The notes: generated by a model not told the origin, from the letters alone. A stretch of DNA of 64,000 nt from Dryas octopetala (GCA_963921425.1 OY992838.1:1-64000); one strand, 5' to 3'. Positions 24,401 to 36,844 are shown, numbered from the stretch's first letter. Numbers and translations: made by a program.

Positions 24401-27329
24401 ATGCAGGAGTAAAGTTCAAAGTACATTAAATAAGTCCATCCAAGTTCCAAGCACCACATGAAGAGTCTTTGCAGTTAGTAAATGCAGTTTATGCATTTAT
24501 TTTAGATTGTTTTAGAGTCTTATATTTACTCTCTTTATGTCCTATAATCAATGTGTTAACTGTCAAGAGTTATCTTTTAGAATTCCTAGGTGTATTAATG
24601 TGGGTTTTATTGTTCATGTACCAATGACTCTAAAGGGCTACTTTGTAATCTTTGAAATTAAGTTTATGGTGAAAAATCTGGTGTGTGTGAAGCACAAGTT
24701 GACTTGGAGTGATTCCAAGCCACCTTCGGTGAGATGCCGAAGGCCGGTGTGAAGCCAGAATTTTCTATTTTTCTTTTGGAGTGATTCCATTACACCTTTG
24801 GTGTGATGCCAAAGGCCGGAGTGCGTCCGGATCTATCTTCTCTTTCCATACTCTTTACTATTGTCCTACATCATACCTTAATGCTCCATTTACTATTGCG
24901 GAAATTTTCAGGCTCCACTTTTGAAAAGATATCCTGCCAACCTGTCAGTCACAGCATATTCGTACTTCTTTGGTGCTCTATTCATGGTGGTGACTGCATT
25001 ATTTATGACAAATGAGTCAACAGACTGGAGCTTGACAAGGTCTGAGCTTTTTGCGGTTATTTACGCTGTAAGTTTCCAACTAATGATATATTTACCTGAA
25101 TCTGGTGTTATGCATGCCAAATTTTTCAGCTTTCTTAGTACTAATTCCTTATGTCTGAACATAGTTTCTGAATGACTATTTAATCTTGGGCTTGTGCTTG
25201 ATATGCTAATGATTTTAAAGATTAGATGCTATGTATTTTGATGACACCCCATGCAGCATATTCACTAGATAATAGCGTGTGATTATGTATATTCAATAGA
25301 TAATAGTGTGTGATTCTCACAAAATCGTAGAAATGATCATCATTGTCATCTTGTCGGGTATGTATGGAGTCTATAGACTATAATGGAAAATTATATTCTT
25401 TTGTAATGGGTTACTATTTAAGGAATATTTTTTGAGCTATTGGGACTTAATGAAGCAGAAGCCTAACCTTCTTAGGTGAAGTGAATCGGCCTAGGGTGCT
25501 AATTGCTGATGGATTAAATACTATGTGGTCAAGAGGGCTTAAAATTAAAATCTTAAAGTCAACTCTTTTTTTCTGGTGACCTTGGATTTTGAAGCTCTGT
25601 CAATTCTTGTTATCCCTTAAAAATCAAACGAACATTTGTTAATTAGATGAGTTTTTAAAGTTATTTTCAAATGCAAACAAACAGTTGTAAAAGTAATTTA
25701 CCTCTTATTAATTATTTAATTTTGAGTTTTCAAACATGTAGCCCGATTCTTAAGAGGATGCCTGCAAATTTTGAAAGAAAAGGGACATAGATTCATCCAA
25801 CAGCTGGAACTAATTATAACGAAAATGGGCAGGTCTTAATTTCAGGTTATAACACCGGACCCCCAAAAAAAACGCATCAGACCTTTCTACCGCAACTTCC
25901 ATTATAGTAAAAATTGAAACAACCAGCCATGTAGATCACCGAGGATAATCAGCTATGTAATCACTCATTGACTCTGATTTTGTGTCTGTGTCTTCTTTTT
26001 ATTATTCACTGTTTGACTCTGGTTGCATCATTATTAGGCCTCTAATCTCAGGTTCCAGAAACTATTCATCATTGGTGATGACTCTATGGCATGTCTATTG
26101 GCTGTTTGTGCTCCTTATAGTATCTTCTGCTTACAAGTTAAATAGATTGTAAATTTTATAAACATTTCTTTTCAAAAAAAAAAAAAACTTCTATAAACGT
26201 TTCTTTTGAATTATTTATGCATGTGACTTTTCTAGCAAATCTAATGTGAATAAATATGAAAATGGGCATATATAATATGTCCCCTCCAAGCTGGTTTAAT
26301 TGTTAAAAGTTGTGAGCATCACTACTTGGTTTTCAGGGAACTGTTGCATCTACCCTTAATTATGAACTGTTGCCTCTGCCCTTAATCATAAGGCCTCTAA
26401 TCTCAGGTTCCAGAAACTATTTATCATTGATGATGACTCTGTAGCATATCTATTGGCTGTTTGTGCTCCTTTCAATATCTTCTGCTTAAAAGTTAAATAG
26501 CCTGTAACTTTTATTGCAGTTATTGAATCATACTGTTAATACTGCTATAAAAATTTCTTTTGAATTATTTATGCATAAGACTTTTGTAGCAAGTCTAATG
26601 TGAATAAATATGAAAATGGGCATATATTGGCCCCTCCAAGCTGGTTTAATTGTTAAAAGTTGTGAGCATCGCTACTTGGCTTTCAGGGAACTGTTGCATC
26701 TGCCCTTAATTATGGGCTCCTGACATGGTGCAATAAGATCTTGGGGCCTGCTTTGGTTGCTCTATACAATCCACTTCAACCTGCTGCTTCAGCTGTTTTG
26801 TCAAGAATTTTCCTTGGAAGCGCTATCTATTTGGGAAGGTTTGCTCTGGTCACATCCAGTACTTCTGTGACTAAATCCTTTTGTTGGTTGGCCATAAATT
26901 TAGTTATATATATTTAAAAAATTAAAATGGTCTCATTTTATTTAATAAAATTGAGTTCTGTTTCATTATTAGTTTATTTAATTATTACTTAAAATTTTTT
27001 TGGCCGAGTCACATATGATCTTTTGTATCCTATGTTATTGTTTACTTGATTAGTTGCGGCCTAGCTGGCATTTTATTGGAATGATGCTTATTTGGTCTTT
27101 TTTTACATGTGAAAACAGTGTTTTAGGGGGATCACTAATTATTGCTGGCCTTTATGTGGTAACTTGGGCATCTTTTAGAGAAAGACAAGCAGCTTTGGGT
27201 GTTATACCTCATGTTGCTCGGGACTCCGAACCTCTCATCCACAAAGATGCAACAATTAACAAGATACCATACCAGAGAGGACACATTTTCTCAGGGCCTT
27301 CCAATTCATTACCTAAATCGTCAGATTAA
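21122..27329 (+). CDS. WAT1-related EamA (MtN21) transporter, At4g19185-like
   Basis: Seven exons, all GT-AG and in phase: 21122-21360, 22180-22242, 22410-22526, 22681-22966, 24912-25067, 26687-26838, 27119-27329, giving 407 residues. The protein has the two-EamA, ~10-helix plan of the plant drug/metabolite exporters: [20 protein letters not shown] near the N-terminus, [54 protein letters not shown], then [20 protein letters not shown] and a cytosolic tail. WAT1 itself exports auxin from the vacuole; the substrate of this subgroup is not known. Initiation at 21122 follows a CT-rich leader. The last long introns are repeat-rich; intron 5 holds a tandem duplication that copies the exon 6 acceptor. 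The assignment to the At4g19185 group is supported by the sequence and by neighbour APY7. Confidence 0.93.
21448..21482. repeat. (CT)n microsatellite in WAT1-related intron 1
   Basis: About 17 uninterrupted CT units shortly after the exon 1 donor. Confidence 0.95.
23655..24103. repeat. Diverged direct duplication in intron 4 of the WAT1-related gene
   Basis: Segments 23655-23822 and 23945-24103 share, in order, ACAAGTA.ATAT, TATTATTGTA-like, CTTCCTA, AGTTACA..GTT..AACTAT and CTCTCTGTACATYGC-like blocks. An old tandem copy with spacer; no coding content. Confidence 0.5.
24706..24833. repeat. Two ~55-bp direct repeats, possible old element end
   Basis: TGGAGTGATTCCA, CACCTTYGGTG and GATGCCRAAGGCCGG occur twice in the same order (24706-24761 and 24777-24833), just before exon 5. 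Could be the end of an old repeat element; family not identified. Confidence 0.5.
26037..26720 (+). repeat. Tandem duplication spanning intron 5 and start of exon 6
   Basis: Two head-to-tail copies of about 350 bp begin GGCCTCTAATCTCAGGTTCC (26037 and 26392) and run to TTTCAGGGAACTGTTGCATC (about 26331-26360 and 26681-26710). Each ends with the intron 5 acceptor and the first ~25 bases of exon 6. Only the second copy continues into the full exon. Confidence 0.9.
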
Positions 27330-27996
27330 GAAGTGATGTAAAGTTTTCTTAATTCTGGAATTCCGACAGTAAACCCCGTTGAGCTATGAGCCTATGATTT
27401 ATGTCTTTTTTTTTTTTTGGGTTAATGATTCATGTCTTTCCGTTTATATGATTTCCTATTGAAGAGTCAGTGGAGGAGTTGCAGTTCAGTAGATATCTTT
27501 ATTAGGATAGAGAAAAATATTCTATGTTTTTCACACATTTTAATCTTTGATAAAATAATATTCAACCAAAAGAAAAATAAAATATCATGTTATGCGCACT
27601 TATTTGTCTCTGATGATCTGATCCATTCAACTTCTTCATTCGGCTGTTAACCTAAATATTTCCCTTGTCTTAGCCACTGCACCTTGGTCGTGAATCGTGA
27701 TTATACGCTTTGGCTACCCAGGAATGTGGGAATACTCAAATTTTCTTTTATGTTTTTGGTGATTCTACTTGATAGATTAGTAAAATGTTATTTATTTGAA
27801 CTACGAACAAAAACATAAACATTAACCGTTAATTATTTGGACTACCAACACATGGTATATATAAGAGTATATAACAGTATTGTAGGCTGTGTAGCAAGAC
27901 AAATGGTTTGTAACTTTGTATGCGTGGTTGATGGTAAATTTATGTATATAGAAGATTTCTTCCAGCATATGGCTTTTTCTTTTGAGGGCTGTTAAG
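27330..27996. other. WAT1-related 3' flank
   Basis: AT-rich 3'UTR and intergenic DNA. No gene or structured repeat recognised. Confidence 0.4.
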
Positions 27997-28149
27997 CCTG
28001 CTATTTGCACACCATCTTTTCTCTTACTACACACTTATTTTTATTAATTTGTAAAATTACAAATTTACTCTAATGTTTAAATACCATAAAAAACAACTAA
28101 AAAAAAAAAAACCAACCACCCTTCTCCCCGATCCCAGCCCAGCCAACAC

Positions 28150-28206
<57 letters not shown>

Positions 28207-28427
28207 GTTACAGATGGAAGAAGAGAGGGAAAGGGCACCCAAGCTGAATTGCCGGCGACGGGCCGTGTGTGGTGATTGGGGTCGGAATTTAGGTGGCTGG
28301 TTCTTGTGTTTTTTCTTAATAAGGGTGTTTTTAAAATTTTAGGAATGTGTGTCGAGAAATTAAATAAATTGAAAAGAAAAAAGAGTGTGTAGTAAGAGGA
28401 AAAATAGTGTACAAATAAAAGTACTCT
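27997..28427. mobile_element. ~430-bp MITE with CTATTTGYACAC ends and a (CT)n core
   Basis: Left GCTATTTGCACACCATCTTT, then CTCTTACTACACAC; the right end read on the minus strand gives TTTATTTGTACACTATTTTT, then CTCTTACTACACAC. The interior has C-rich sequence, (CT)n at 28152-28203 and a purine-rich stretch. Same terminal motif as 15269-15479 and 19546-20506. Confidence 0.78.
28152..28203. repeat. (CT)n microsatellite
   Basis: About 25 CT units inside the MITE at 27997-28427. Confidence 0.95.
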
Positions 28428-28829
28428 TTATTTTATTTTTCAGATTTTTTAGTATATGGCAGGTTCAAACTTGCCAAATAAAAATTTATTTATAATAAAG
28501 ATATAAACTGACTTGATATTCTAAAAAATAGATTATTTTTTAAAATTAAAAAAAAATGTTACCTGATAAAATATAAAAATTCTACTCGCTATTTAAAAAT
28601 CACATGGAGGTTTAAAGATTGTTACCAGTGCTCATGCTTACGTGAGAATGATCGAGACTCGAGAGGGTAATACTTTGCGCGCGTGCTCTTTGCTAGCTTA
28701 TACGAAGATACTTGGATTAGACTAGTTTGATTTTCAAGTCGCACAATGATTATTTCCAATTATCAGATAGCTAGAATCCCACTTACAACACAACAACAAC
28801 CTAAGAGCTGCACTTGCCTTTTCTGCTCG

Positions 28830-28861
<32 letters not shown>

Positions 28862-31249
28862 TAATTAAATATATTGGCTAGAAGCCTAGAACCTATCAAC
28901 ATCGACCATATATCCTGCATACAATAATATATTTATGTCATTTCAATAATGATCATAATTAACGACCATTCTCTATCTCCATATCTAAATCGAAAGACAT
29001 GTATTAGTCTATTAGAGAGAGAGAGAGAGTTACAAATTAACAATTAATTTTTATGGCATGAGTTGAAGTGGGTGGGAGTACAACTAAAGCACAAGAGAGG
29101 CACACGCGTGGTTCGGTGGGGTTCTGCTGTAGTGTCTACAAAATTTATGTTAAAAATAAAGAGAATTAAATTTATTAATTAGGGACAAATATAATCATCA
29201 AACATTAAAAAAGTTTAATAAAAAATTGGAAAACAAAATTACTATAGTTATTTAGTAATTACCTTCTGGCTTCTTCTGCTCACCCTTTTTTTTTCTCTCT
29301 TTCCCATACCCCTTGTTTTTTATATTCTTATTTTTTAAGGTTCATTAATTTTAATTACTAAATTTCAATAACTTTTTAATTGAAGTACCAAAAATAAATA
29401 ACATTTTAGATTAAGTACTAGTTGAAAAGTCAAACAAATTAATAAAGTAAAAGATATTATAATTTACATATATTACATCACATGTCACTACAATAAAAAA
29501 ATAAAAAAAATATTACATCACAAATATTACATTAATTTATACTATATTGTATTAAAAAAAAAAATCAATCCAGTCACAACTTAACTGTTACTGTCTTGGT
29601 AAATTGAAAGAGACAACTCACACCACTTGACTATATATTATTTTGAGTAAAAGTATTGTTTTTACCTCTATTTATACTATATTGTAGTATAATTTCTCTA
29701 AAAAAAATTCAATTAAGTCACAACTTAACTGTGACTGTCTCACAACTTAGATGTGACTGTCGTTCAGTCACAACTAAATTTGAAGTTGTAAGTGTCGTAC
29801 AGTCACAATTAAATGTGAAGTTGAGACTATATTAGCAAATTTTCAAGATAATATAAAAGTCTCAAGGGCAATTTTGTCAAAATCTTATAAATTTTAACTA
29901 ATACTCATCATATGTGGGCCAAAGGATAAAAATGTCAAATGGAAAAGGCTCAAATCAAAGGGGCCAATATATTTGTGACCTAATCTAAAAAACTACATTT
30001 AAATTTGGTAGTTCAATTGAAATATTATATGGTTTTCATGCTATACTACAAAATTATTGAGATTTGGTATTTAATCATAATTTTCTATATTTTTTATTGT
30101 AACTTCTATCGTATTAGGCTATTAGCCCATGAATTTCAGCTCAAATAGGGGAAGAATGACAAAATGGTAAGAGTTTAAGTTAGAATCCTATCATTTAAAA
30201 AAAGAAAAATAGAAAAACTTTCATCACAATGCAAATGCATTATTGAGAGTATAGCTCAAATGTAAAGTCTAGTTTTATAATATATAATATTTTAGTCTCT
30301 GTACTTATTACTAATTAATTAAATTTGAGTTAAATGATCGAACTTTTTTTTGTTATATGAGTAAGCATTTCCATGTTAGGTTCAATGACTATATATATAT
30401 TTTCACTTTACCCAATATAAATTGTTTAAGTTTTTTGTTAAAGTCATATTATAAGTAAAGAAATACACAGTGTGTTGAAATTATATCTATATTTTGAAGT
30501 AAATCCCAACCTTATAATATAAAATATCATAAGCTTCTTCATTCATTTTCAATTAATGTTGAATTTAATGCTCTAATTCTATCATGCAATTTTGATCTTA
30601 ATACAAAAACCATACATAACCTTGCCCACGCGGGAATCCTACAAGCCACAACTCATTCACTCCCCGTAGTGCTCCATTGGTGGCAGTGGCATGCTTTGGA
30701 ATCCATGGATAACATGATTCTGTGTAAAATGTGTATCACGGGAAAAGGGAATAATAAGTACACATATGTGGATCATTCATGGATGGAGCATCCTCGATCA
30801 ACTCGCGAATAGGCGTATAGCTCTACCAAATAAGCATTTACCACTCTCACTAAGATGCAATCTGAACCATTAAAAACCTTTAATTTAATGGTTGGTTGAA
30901 AAGTTATATTATAGTGTGTCAAAGGGTGTGTTCCTCGAATCCAACCCCTATTTTTTAGGCTTTATGTTCGTTTTTTAAGTAAAGAACATAAGTAAAATTT
31001 TTTTTATGATTTTTTGCCATTTTATCTCATCTTTGACATATGGTTCAACATTTTAGGACATAGAATTTTATATTTTATAATATCAAACTATAGCTCAAGA
31101 TAACTCTCGAGTTTTGCGTTTTAGACAATAGCCCAAAACTAAAAATTAAAACTAATAAACGAGTCTTAATTAATGATTTATACTTAAAATATCAAATGCT
31201 GCTAAAAATAAAATCAAAATATATAAAAAAAATGTGTCATAAAATATAG
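28428..31249. other. Gene-poor AT-rich region
   Basis: No supported gene. Contains a short (CT)n at 28833-28860, a GA run near 29015, and repeated CAGTCACAACTTAA / GTCACAACTAAAT motifs between 29565 and 29830. Around 30880-30955 a stretch ending GTGTCAAAG then CGAATCCAACCCC resembles the right end of the MITE at 17110-17486, possibly a diverged relic. Confidence 0.45.
29565..29830. repeat. Cluster of GTCACAACTTAA motifs
   Basis: CAGTCACAACTTAACTGTTAC, AAGTCACAACTTAACTGTGA, GTCACAACTAAATTTGAAG and GTCACAATTAAATGTGAAG follow each other at irregular spacing, with the inverse GTGACTGTC between them. Imperfect direct and inverted repeats; origin unknown. Confidence 0.6.
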
Positions 31250-31800
31250 GGCCAATTACAAAAAATTCAATGAAATTTTTCAAAATTACATATTAGTCAA
31301 TGCATTTTCTCATAATTTCATTTTGGTCATCATATTATTGACCAAAATGAAAAAAGATAAATTATAATAGATAAATAAACATACATTACTATGCAAATTT
31401 ATATTTGTATTAAGTTTGTATTTGATTGCTACGCAACAAAACGGCTTAGGATTTTGCTATCGGGTTTTGGGCTTTTGAGACTTAAATCCTAAGCTATAAG
31501 CTCTAGAACCCTAATTTTAAATCCTAAACCCCATTATATACCCTAAACCTTATTTTTATACCTTAAACAAAATTAAGAGCAATGACGTAATTTTACGCCC
31601 ATAAGTAATAACAAAAATGGAATGGGCAAATTGATATTTTTTAATGCATCAAAACACATGATATCAATAAGTGGATTGAACTTAGTAACTAAAGTGAGAT
31701 AAAATTTCAAAATTCATTGATCTTTATGGGAAAATAAAATTCACATTAACCATTATGTAATATTAAAATGTTTTATTAATGTAAATGTAATTTGATATAA
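31250..31800. repeat. Dispersed repeat, copy 2 (uninterrupted)
   Basis: Parallel to 16670-17545, with CATTATGTAATATTAAAATG intact where copy 1 carries the MITE between two ATTATGTAA copies. No gene content. Confidence 0.75.
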
Positions 31801-31834
31801 AAGGTACATGTTTGTTTTTTAATTAAGATAAAAT

Positions 31835-31878
31835 ATAAGAGAAAAATCATATATATATATATATGATTTTTCTCTTAT
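31835..31878. repeat. Perfect 44-bp palindrome
   Basis: Arms ATAAGAGAAAAATCATATAT and its inverse meet without a spacer at 31856/31857, the centre being an AT dinucleotide run. It could form a cruciform or hairpin. Confidence 0.95.
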
Positions 31879-32323
31879 GGTAGGATATTGCAATACGTAT
31901 GCCTTTAATTTTCAAATTTTTACGAAAATGCCACCGAAAGGAACATCAGTATCCTACCCAATAACTTTTCGCAGATCTCCTCCATTATTTTTTCACCCGT
32001 ACTGTCATCCTTATGTGATCATTAAGACAACCTCCTCTCTTGTGCTTTAAATGACGTCCATCATAAATTCATACTCATATATGCCATTATTTGATCATAA
32101 TCAAATTAATTCAATACTAGCTAACTCAAAAATCATTTCCTTTTGACTAATTAATTAGCACTAGCACAGGGTAGCACTCCACTGCGCATGGAACAACCCT
32201 AAATTAATTTATGGCAGTACTTATTATGAGATGGTTAGGATGATCGATCAGGAGGGTATTGGTACTTGAGCAAAATAAAACTAATTGAAATTTGAATCGA
32301 TTGGAAAAGATGGGTATTTAGTT

Positions 32324-32694
32324 CAAGTTAAATACACTTATACTCCCTGATATTTATCGTCTTTTCATATACACCCTTTGGAGTTTTAATAATTACATAT
32401 ACATCTCTTGAGGTTTCAAAACTATTGCATATAACCCCCTATAGTGAGACAAAAAATGATGAAAAATTATACAAAAAGGCATACTAAGGGGTTAAATGGT
32501 CTAATAAAATTACTTAAGGTGTAAGGTCCAACCTCAATACAGATATTTTCTTTTTTGTTTATTTATTTTTTTTCTTGTAGGGAGTTATATGTAATAGTTT
32601 TGAAACCTCATGAGGTATATGTGTAATTTTTAAAATTTCAGATGATGTATGTGAAAAGACGATAAATCTCAGAGAGTGTAAGTATAATTAATTC
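32324..32694. mobile_element. Mutator-type foldback MITE, 371 bp, exact 9-bp target duplication
   Basis: TATTTAGTT at 32315-32323 and 32695-32703 flank inverted arms that share TTTATCGTCTTTTCAYATAC and GAGGTTTCAAAACTATTRCA. The middle is T/A-rich with no gene. Confidence 0.92.
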
Positions 32695-32703
32695 TATTTA
32701 GTT

Positions 32704-35113
32704 AATAGATTGAGTTGACGGGACCACATGCAATTGGGCCCTCCACCAAATGATAATTAACCACCCCCACTATAAACCGGGATTGCATGCCACGTGTCGA
32801 TTTCCCAACTGCATTGCCAAACACTCTAGACGACGACAATCTATTGGAAACTCAGTCTGCCATCCCAATTTAATAGGGTGGGAATCATTGAAACCCAATT
32901 ATTTTCCCTCTATAGTCTATACCCACCCAGATTATAAAAAAATATTACTAAACTAACAACTACTTGATAAGAAATTTTTTATTTAATTATTCTATTTTAA
33001 TTTTTTGCATATAATTTTTAGTTGTTTTGGTTAGCTTCTTTTAGATAAATAAATAAATCAATGTGAATTTTTTTGAGACGAATGTGAAAATATTTATCTA
33101 ATACAATATGTTTATTTATTAAAATGAATATAATTTTAAAATTGTAGTTGATATACTTGTACTTGTTATAACAATGTAAATGATTTTAAAACTTAGAATT
33201 AGAAACAAGCATAAAGTGGTAGGTATTTCTCTTTTCAAAATTAGAAGGGGTCTTGACTCTTGAGTTTGAATTCTTTTTCTTAAATAAAAAAAAAAGAAAA
33301 TAATTACAAAGTCAAAACCACCAAAAAAAAATTAAAGGAAGCAATGGTGTACGTTTGTAGAAGTGTAGAAGCCTCAAAGAGGTTGTTGATTGTCTAAGAA
33401 GAGAGAAGAATAGAGGAGCACATGTCTGACAAGAGGCTATTAAGAGGCTAATTTTACTTACTTTCTTGGTTATGATGACGTGGTTTTGGCCAATAACTTA
33501 AAAAAGAAAATTTAACATTCCAACAAACACACCCCCACGTCCCTACGGACCCTACCCATCGGACAGAGCCCTAACTCCTACCTAAGTTTGTATTTTCTCT
33601 AAATTTTTCTCTTCATTTATTTGACCCCTTAAGCAAAATGAAGTAATTCTAATTTTCACAATAATTTATAAATGATGAAATTTAAAATTTCATAATTTAA
33701 ATTTTCATCAATTGTATTTTTTATTATTTGAATATATGCATGTAAAATTTATAAAATTACAGAAATTACAAATTTTATTATTTGGATAACTGATGAAATT
33801 TGTTTAAGAATTTAAATAGTGCAGGGAACAATTTCTCTCATTTTTTTTTTATAAATAAATTATGGTGGAGCAGTGGAAGCTAAATATTTATCAACAAGAG
33901 AGAACATTAATTTGGCAGACACCATGAGTTTTGACATTATTCTCAGCAAACTCACATACTACACAGAGCTCTGATGACACAGTCAAATGAGTTAATTAAA
34001 CTCCCCGGAATATAGTTGGGACAATGCTGGGAAACTCCAATCAAATGAACTTCATCAATAACAGTCCTGTAACCCCAAATATCTTGCAAATTAAATGTAA
34101 CCTAGAGCATGCAACAAATTCCTACATAATTTACAATTTGATTTTAAGTTTTATGGATAGATTTTTTGCCCTAATATTTGGTTGGTAGCTGATCAATAAC
34201 AATTTCAGATATAGCTAGCTGCCTTGTTTTTACAACGATATTTTAATGATGCACGTTGTTCCTAGTCTTGTTTGATAAGCTAAAGGATTTTGTTTGGCCA
34301 TAAGGCTTAACAATTAACAAAGGGAAGTAGTACGTATGAATGAACCAGATGAAATTAATTGCAAACTCTTATTCAAATTGTCTTTTAAGATTGCAATCAT
34401 CTTGCAACTTCTGGGAGGCTCATCTTGCATTTAAAATCATATATGTATGAGTAGTGAAAAACTATAGAGAGCTGAATATATAGAAATTAATTTATATAGT
34501 CGCTCACATGGAAACTTAATATATTTTAACATTGTTTGCAAACAAATGGAAATAATTGTTTGAAAAAGTAAGTTCAAAATGCTCTTTGTTAATTTTTACC
34601 TTAATTTATTTTCATCTTGGAGCATAAATAATAGATGCTTGCGATGCTGTAGAAAGTATAGGTAATTTTGTTTTGAGCAATTTTATGAGTAATTTTGTTT
34701 TTTTAGAATTAATAATTTTTTTCTCATTTGGAAAAGAGAATTCCTGCTTGAATAGGAATTGTAAAATGACACATAGTTTGTTGGAATTTAAACTCAGAAT
34801 TTCAGCTGTGCAAATCTCACAAATATTTTCCTCATAATTTGTGAATTTCCCTATTAATTTGGCCAAACAAGGAACTTTTAATTTTCCAATTTTTTTTCTT
34901 GCAGCCAAACACACTGTTATGGATTTATCACCAATTATACTAGAGAGTTAATTACGTCGGTACTAACTTATACTCAACTAAGGTTTATACAAATATAGGG
35001 ATTTAAAAAAGAAAAAGAAAAAAGAGAGAGAAAGAGTCTCTACACGATATAAAGCTAGAGAGAGGGAGAACATAGGTAAGAGAGTACTAAGGAGTTCATT
35101 ATGAATAAAAATA
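32704..35113. other. Gene-free AT-rich stretch
   Basis: No supported coding exon, RNA gene or further well-bounded transposon. ORFs here are short and unlike known proteins. Confidence 0.45.
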
Positions 35114-35392
35114 GGCTTAATTATGTTTTTACCGCCTATAGTTTTAGTTGATTCATACTTTACTATCCAGATGTTATTTGACTTACACTTTATCACCTGC
35201 AACTATTTACATTTTTCACTTTACCTTTTTTTGTCTATTTTGTCACCAATATTAACGGATCAGCTGACGGAATGAACGAAAAAAAGTAGAGTAGGATAAG
35301 GGAAATACTTGTAGGTGGTAAAGCGAGACAAATATCTAAATGATAAAGTGAGAATCAACTAAAACTATGTGTAGTAAAAATATAATTAAGCC
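35114..35392. mobile_element. Mutator-type foldback MITE, 279 bp, exact 9-bp target duplication
   Basis: ATAAAAATA at 35105-35113 and 35393-35401 flank inverted ends GGCTTAATTATGTTTTTACC and GGCTTAATTATATTTTTACT; arms continue with ATAGTTTTAGTTGATTC on both sides. No coding capacity. Confidence 0.93.
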
Positions 35393-35871
35393 ATAAAAAT
35401 ATATGTACATCAAAAAACAAGGTCTATAGACTCTAGTGGAACAAAAACTCAATCCCATTAAAGTCATCTATATCTTTATAATAAAATTTATAGATATTCA
35501 TATACAAGTGGGGATAAAAAGGGAATGCATTAAAGTATATATGATGCGCCACCCCACCCAGCAAGCTAGCATCAAGTAGCCAAGACTTCCAAGTCTTTCA
35601 GTCTTTGAAACCAGAAGGGGCAGAGCAGGCTCCACCATATATATATGCAGGACCCATTCACTACTTTTATCTTTCATGCAGACTCTCAGTAGTGGCTTCT
35701 GCTCTGCCAAAAGATAATTTTTTTTTTTAATTTTGTATGGACACAAATTGGAATCCGATTTTTGATGGGTTCTTCCTTTAATCATTCTTCCCTCTTATTC
35801 AGCTAGCTAGCTTAAGTACTTTAAAATCGATTAACAAATCAAGCAAAACAAAACAAAAGTAAGCTATAGAG

Positions 35872-35917
<46 letters not shown>
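35872..35917. repeat. (GA)n microsatellite
   Basis: About 22 uninterrupted GA units in the intergenic region. Confidence 0.95.
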
Positions 35918-35920
<3 letters not shown>

Positions 35921-36650
35921 CAAATGGGCAAGCAATAGGCAGAAGACTTCGTTTAATAATTAGCATCTAACTTGGGAACTTTTCCCCACCTTTTTAAATG
36001 AATAATATTAGTGATATAATAACATGCGCGCAAAATCATATATAAAATACAACAGTGAGTCATATCGAATTTCGGCGATACGAATGTTGAAAACTACAGT
36101 CCAAAATGAATAACTATATATTTAAAGGCAAGGAATATAAATAATAAAAGAAAAGGAAAGGAATATAAGAATCAGTTGGCTTTACAAGGAAAAGGCCCAT
36201 TACTTTCACTTTTAAACTTAAAAATTCTTAATTTAGACAATCAATTCACCATAGCTTCTCTCGTAATCCCGTAACTCCCCTTTTCCCTTGGCTCCCTGCT
36301 TTTTTCTTTTGAACTTATTCTTGCTGTTACAGGAAAAGTAAATTCTACAAATAGAGGCATGAATTTATTATGCTCAACATATGAGAATGTGCTGACAGCT
36401 GAGCTATTCCAGCCAATTGCTTTTCATAAAAGAGGAGTAATGAAATGTTTTCTTTTTTAATTTTATATGGTGCATAATCATATTTTATTCATATCTAAGT
36501 CTTTTAAATAAATTAGAGTTTAATCTATTCTAATTTGAATTCGACACTTAGATCCGATAATTCGATCAATATGATTTGAATTGATTGATAGGCCAATTCA
36601 ATTTGTTTATAGGTAAAAATAGTGTGAGAAGGAAAGTGGGAGGGTAGAAC

Positions 36651-36844
36651 CACTACAAAAAATATGAGTAAAGCACACATTCATTGGTGGCATAGAATGA
36701 GGTGACAATTAGGCAGTAGGGACTGAAGTGTCTCGATTTTAACAAAAATGGGTGTCAATTGGGTAATAGGGACTGAAGTTTCCAATTGACACCCCATTTT
36801 GTGCCACTAATGAGGGGTGTGCTTTGCTCACATTTCTTGTAGTG
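36651..36844. mobile_element. Non-autonomous CACTA element, 194 bp
   Basis: Starts CACTACAAAAAATATGAG and ends in the inverted CTCACATTTCTTGTAGTG, with AAC at both flanks (36648-36650, 36845-36847) as the 3-bp target duplication of the CACTA (En/Spm) superfamily. Arms also share GCACAC / GTGTGC. An internal pair TAGGGACTGAAGTGTC / TAGGGACTGAAGTTTC lies in direct orientation. Confidence 0.95.

Noticed and set aside
24400-24833. Possible LTR-type retroelement remnant in intron 4 of the WAT1-related gene
   Set aside because: Only a pair of ~55-bp direct repeats can be shown; no paired ends, primer site or coding remnants, so no family can be named.
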